Shown here: positions 60,790 through 64,000 of the stretch, in pieces
Numbering within the stretch: the stretch's first letter is position 1
Layout: each line of letters starts with the position of its first letter
Assembly: GCA_029204225.1 (NCBI GenBank)
Contig: CM055102.1
Span: 26,702,922-26,766,921, forward strand
Direction: 5' to 3'
Length of the DNA: 64,000 bases
Source: Diphasiastrum complanatum
Taxonomy: Eukaryota > Streptophyta > Lycopodiopsida > Lycopodiales > Lycopodiaceae
Translations under genes and position numbers: made by a program
Notes under the pieces: model-generated
The model's database searches: none
Told to the model about the DNA's origin: nothing
What the model saw: the letters and a program-made list of their open reading frames with translations, nothing else

Positions 60790-60906
60790 CTGACAAGAAC
60801 TTGGAAGATAGCATTGTCTTAGCTTCCTTTATCAGATCGATATTGTTGTTGAAAAGCAATGTGTCGTCCACATACAAAGTGATACATCTCCTACTTTCTC
60901 TTGTGC
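60790..60906 (-). mobile_element. copia reverse transcriptase scrap (YVDD motif), inverted
   Basis: The minus strand reads ITLYVDDTLLFNNNIDLI and KEAKTMLSSKF, the reverse transcriptase active-site block. It lies just left of an RNase H region on the opposite strand. Confidence 0.75.
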
Positions 60907-61061
60907 TCGCTCTAGCAATCCCTCTTGCACACCGCAGAAAACAGAAAGAACAAGTAAAGAGAGACAGAGCACAAGCAATTTTTTTTTCCTTTGAAAAATG
61001 TTTGAGAGGAAAAGAGATAGCGAGAGCGGAGCGCGAACGCGGGCACAAGAGCCATATACAC

Positions 61062-61685
61062 CAAACGGTCAGGTCTAAGCTGAGTCAACACATGCAGGAT
61101 CCAAAGTTATATCACTGGAAGTTGGCTAAAAGAGTCTTAAGGTATATATCTTCTACCTTGGATTATGGACTATACTATTAAGGAGAAGATCTAACTTTGA
61201 TTGCTTTTTCAGATTCAGATTTTGCAGGAGACAGGTTGGATAGGAAATCCACAAGTGCTTACACTATATTTCTTGGAGGAAATTTGGTTTCTTGGCTGTC
61301 AAAGAAGCAAGCAACTATTTCCTTATCATCCTGTGAAGCTGAATACAAATATCTTATGACCACAACAAAGGAGGTTTTATGGATCAAAAGGCTACTTTTG
61401 GAGCTTAAGTGTTATGCAGATGAAGATTTATCAATTATCAAGAATGATAACATTTCTGCTCAGGCTCTTGCAAATAGTCCAGTCTTTCATGCAAGGAGCA
61501 AGCATATTGAAGTGGCTCATCATTTTGTAAGAGAAAAAGTCATTGGAGGAGAGGTCTCATTGGAGCATGTTTCATCTTCAGATTGTGTTGCAGATCTTCT
61601 CACCAAGCCTCTACTTAAGAATGTCTTTATGAACATGAGGTCAAACCTTGGCCTAATTTCGAAATCTATGTTGATAGGAACATAA
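61062..61685 (+). mobile_element. copia J RNase H domain
   Basis: Plus strand reads QDPKLYHWKLAKRVLRYISS (61090-61150), a stop, then IAFSDSDFAGDRLDRKSTSA, LGGNLVSWLSKKQATISLSS, CEAEYKYL, HARSKHIEVAHHFVREKV and SDCVADLLTKPL, a nearly complete copia RNase H with its tail, ending at 61685. The 162-codon frame from 61197 is intact. A purine tract (AAGGAG) and the 3' LTR follow. Confidence 0.9.
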
Positions 61686-61696
61686 ATTTTAAGGAG

Positions 61697-62426
61697 TGTG
61701 AAGATTATTAAAATATTATCTTCCTATCTCAAGTTTGGGATCATGTCCATGATAATTTCCACTAGATTTCATGTTGTACATATAAGGAGTGTGAATTGAG
61801 CACATATCCTTCTAGTGTAGCTCGGATTTGAGTTAGATAGGTTCAATTGTAATGACATGTAGTTGTTTTGATAGCATGCAAAGGCTTATTGTATGCATGC
61901 AAGCCACATGCAATCAGTGCATGCAACATGCAAAGTAGTTTCTGTGATCTACACATGTCTAGGCAATTTTATGAGTTGACATGCAGTACATGCACCATAC
62001 ATGCATGCAGTCACACATGTGGACCTCTGGTAGGTGAATTAGTTCAGTTAAGTGGACTTTCCATGCAACTCCACTATAGGAATTTGAGTCTCTCTCATGT
62101 AGAGAAAGTTGGGCATGTTTTTCCATATTGTGAATATTGAGATTTTGGTGTTTTGGACTCATTCTCTCTCTACCCAAGTTTTCTATGTATGATTTTCTCT
62201 CTCTACCTGAGAGCAGCCTCTTTTTCCCATACTGAACACTTAGAATTATTTCTGACATTCATTTCTCATAGTGAAGAGTTAGATTTTTTCATCAGATGTA
62301 TGCCATTGTGCTCTTGCCTTAGATTTTTCAAGCATACTGTTCTTTGATCAATTTTGTGCAATCACAACACCTCAGTAAGATCTTGTAGGGTGTGTGGTGA
62401 AGCTCACACGTGCTAAAAACTTCACA
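61697..62426 (+). repeat. copia J 3' LTR (730 bp)
   Basis: Starts TGTGAAGATTATT just after the purine tract and ends AACTTCACA at 62426, giving perfect TGTGAAG/CTTCACA inverted ends. Contains repeated GCATGCA words at 61870-62010. Confidence 0.8.
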
Positions 62427-62739
62427 AGAGAGAGTGAACCATGAGAACCGTTGAGAGAGAGGAACGATGGTTCAACGATGCTATGACAACGGTTCCTCTC
62501 TCTCACTCACGGTTCTCCCTCTCTCTCGCTCACGATTCTCACGATGCTCTCTCTCTCTCTCATGCTCTCCCTCTCTCTCTCTCTCTCTCAGTCACGATTC
62601 TCACGGTTCCTCTCTCTCACTCACGGTTCTCACGGTTCCTCTCTCTCTCTCTCTCTCTCACTCACGGTTCTCACGATGCTCTCTCTCTCTCTCTCTCTCT
62701 CTGATGCTCTCCCTCTCTCTCGATCATGGTTCTCACGAT

Positions 62740-62859
<120 letters not shown>

Positions 62860-62872
62860 CCTCTTTCGGATG

Positions 62873-62987
<115 letters not shown>

Positions 62988-63355
62988 ATAGTTCTCACGG
63001 TTCCTCTCTCACTCATGGTTCTCACGGTTCTCAAGGTTCGTCTCTCTCACTTAGGATTCTAACAGTTCCTCTCTCTCACTCACGGTTCTCCCTCTCTCTC
63101 TCTCTCTCTCGGATGCTCTCCCTCTCTCTCTGTCTCTCACTCACCGTGAGAACCGTTGAGGGAGAGGAACCGTGAAAACCATTGAGAGAGAGGAACCGTG
63201 AGAACCGTGAGGACCATGAGAGGAACCATGAGAACTGTTGAGAGAGAGGAACTGTGAGAACCGTGGAAACAGTTCCTCTCTCTCAACGGTTCTCACGATG
63301 AGTGAGAGAGAGAGAGGGAGAGCATCAGAGAGAGAGCATCGTGAGAACCATGAGT

Positions 63356-63512
<157 letters not shown>

Positions 63513-63665
63513 CATCATGAGAACCATGATCGAGAGAGAGGGAGAGCATCCGAGAGAGAGAGAGGGCATCCGAGAGAGACAGAGGAACTGTGAGAATCGT
63601 GAGAACATGAGTGAGAGAGAGAGAGGAACCGTGAGAACCGTGAGAGAGAGAGCACCGTGAGAACC

Positions 63666-63897
<232 letters not shown>

Positions 63898-64000
63898 ATG
63901 GTTGAAGCACTGATACAGATGTTATAGCATCCACCGTTGAGAGAGAGGAACCGTGAACCTCATGAATCCCATGTTCAGCATTTCATCAGCCTCATCCAGA

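Overview
This is nuclear DNA from a land plant, most likely a seed plant with a repeat-rich genome. It is AT-rich and has spliced genes with very long introns. It carries many decayed Ty1/copia and Ty3/gypsy LTR retrotransposons, a LINE remnant, MITE-like elements and long (GA)n/(CT)n microsatellites. There is no bacterial, organellar or CRISPR signature. I could not name the species. All calls come from reading translations and repeats by eye, so borders of degraded elements are approximate.

The main host gene fills the left half, on the minus strand. It is the 5' part of an aldehyde dehydrogenase 22A1 (ALDH22A1) gene. Six exons can be placed with consensus splice sites and matching phases: 32566-32677 (start codon and membrane anchor), 32338-32381, 18434-18535, 16073-16200, 10026-10148 and 230-383. 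They encode the first 221 codons without a break; the catalytic part lies left of the window. The introns measure 184 bp, 13.8 kb, 2.2 kb, 5.9 kb and 9.6 kb.

Intron 5 (384-10025) holds a gypsy gag/protease remnant split by a deleted copia element (A), a gypsy LTR, a gypsy integrase/chromodomain end and copia element B. Intron 4 (10149-16072) holds a gypsy integrase remnant carrying a MITE-like insert and a copia LTR (D). Intron 3 (16201-18433) holds a LINE remnant and a long CT tract next to exon 4. Intron 2 (18536-32337) holds an LTR remnant, copia C, a 155-bp inverted-repeat element, complete copia E with a perfect GCTAG target duplication, and unidentified exon-like fragments.

The right half (32.8-64 kb) is mostly intergenic. 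It contains copia F, a PLAC8-family pseudogene (39585-40689, minus), a solo gypsy LTR, copia G, gag and LTR fragments of other copia lineages, and young copia I (54483-59026). Element I has a 653-codon ORF and sits inside an unidentified coding frame, which resumes in phase if the element is removed. A copia RNase H/LTR end (J) follows. The window ends in about 1.5 kb of CT-rich then GA-rich sequence forming a very large imperfect inverted repeat.

Nothing here amounts to a new multi-gene system. The points most worth a second look are the transposon-inflated ALDH22A1 gene, the inverted leader inside element E, element I (its ORF and its insertion site), and the terminal CT/GA inverted repeat.
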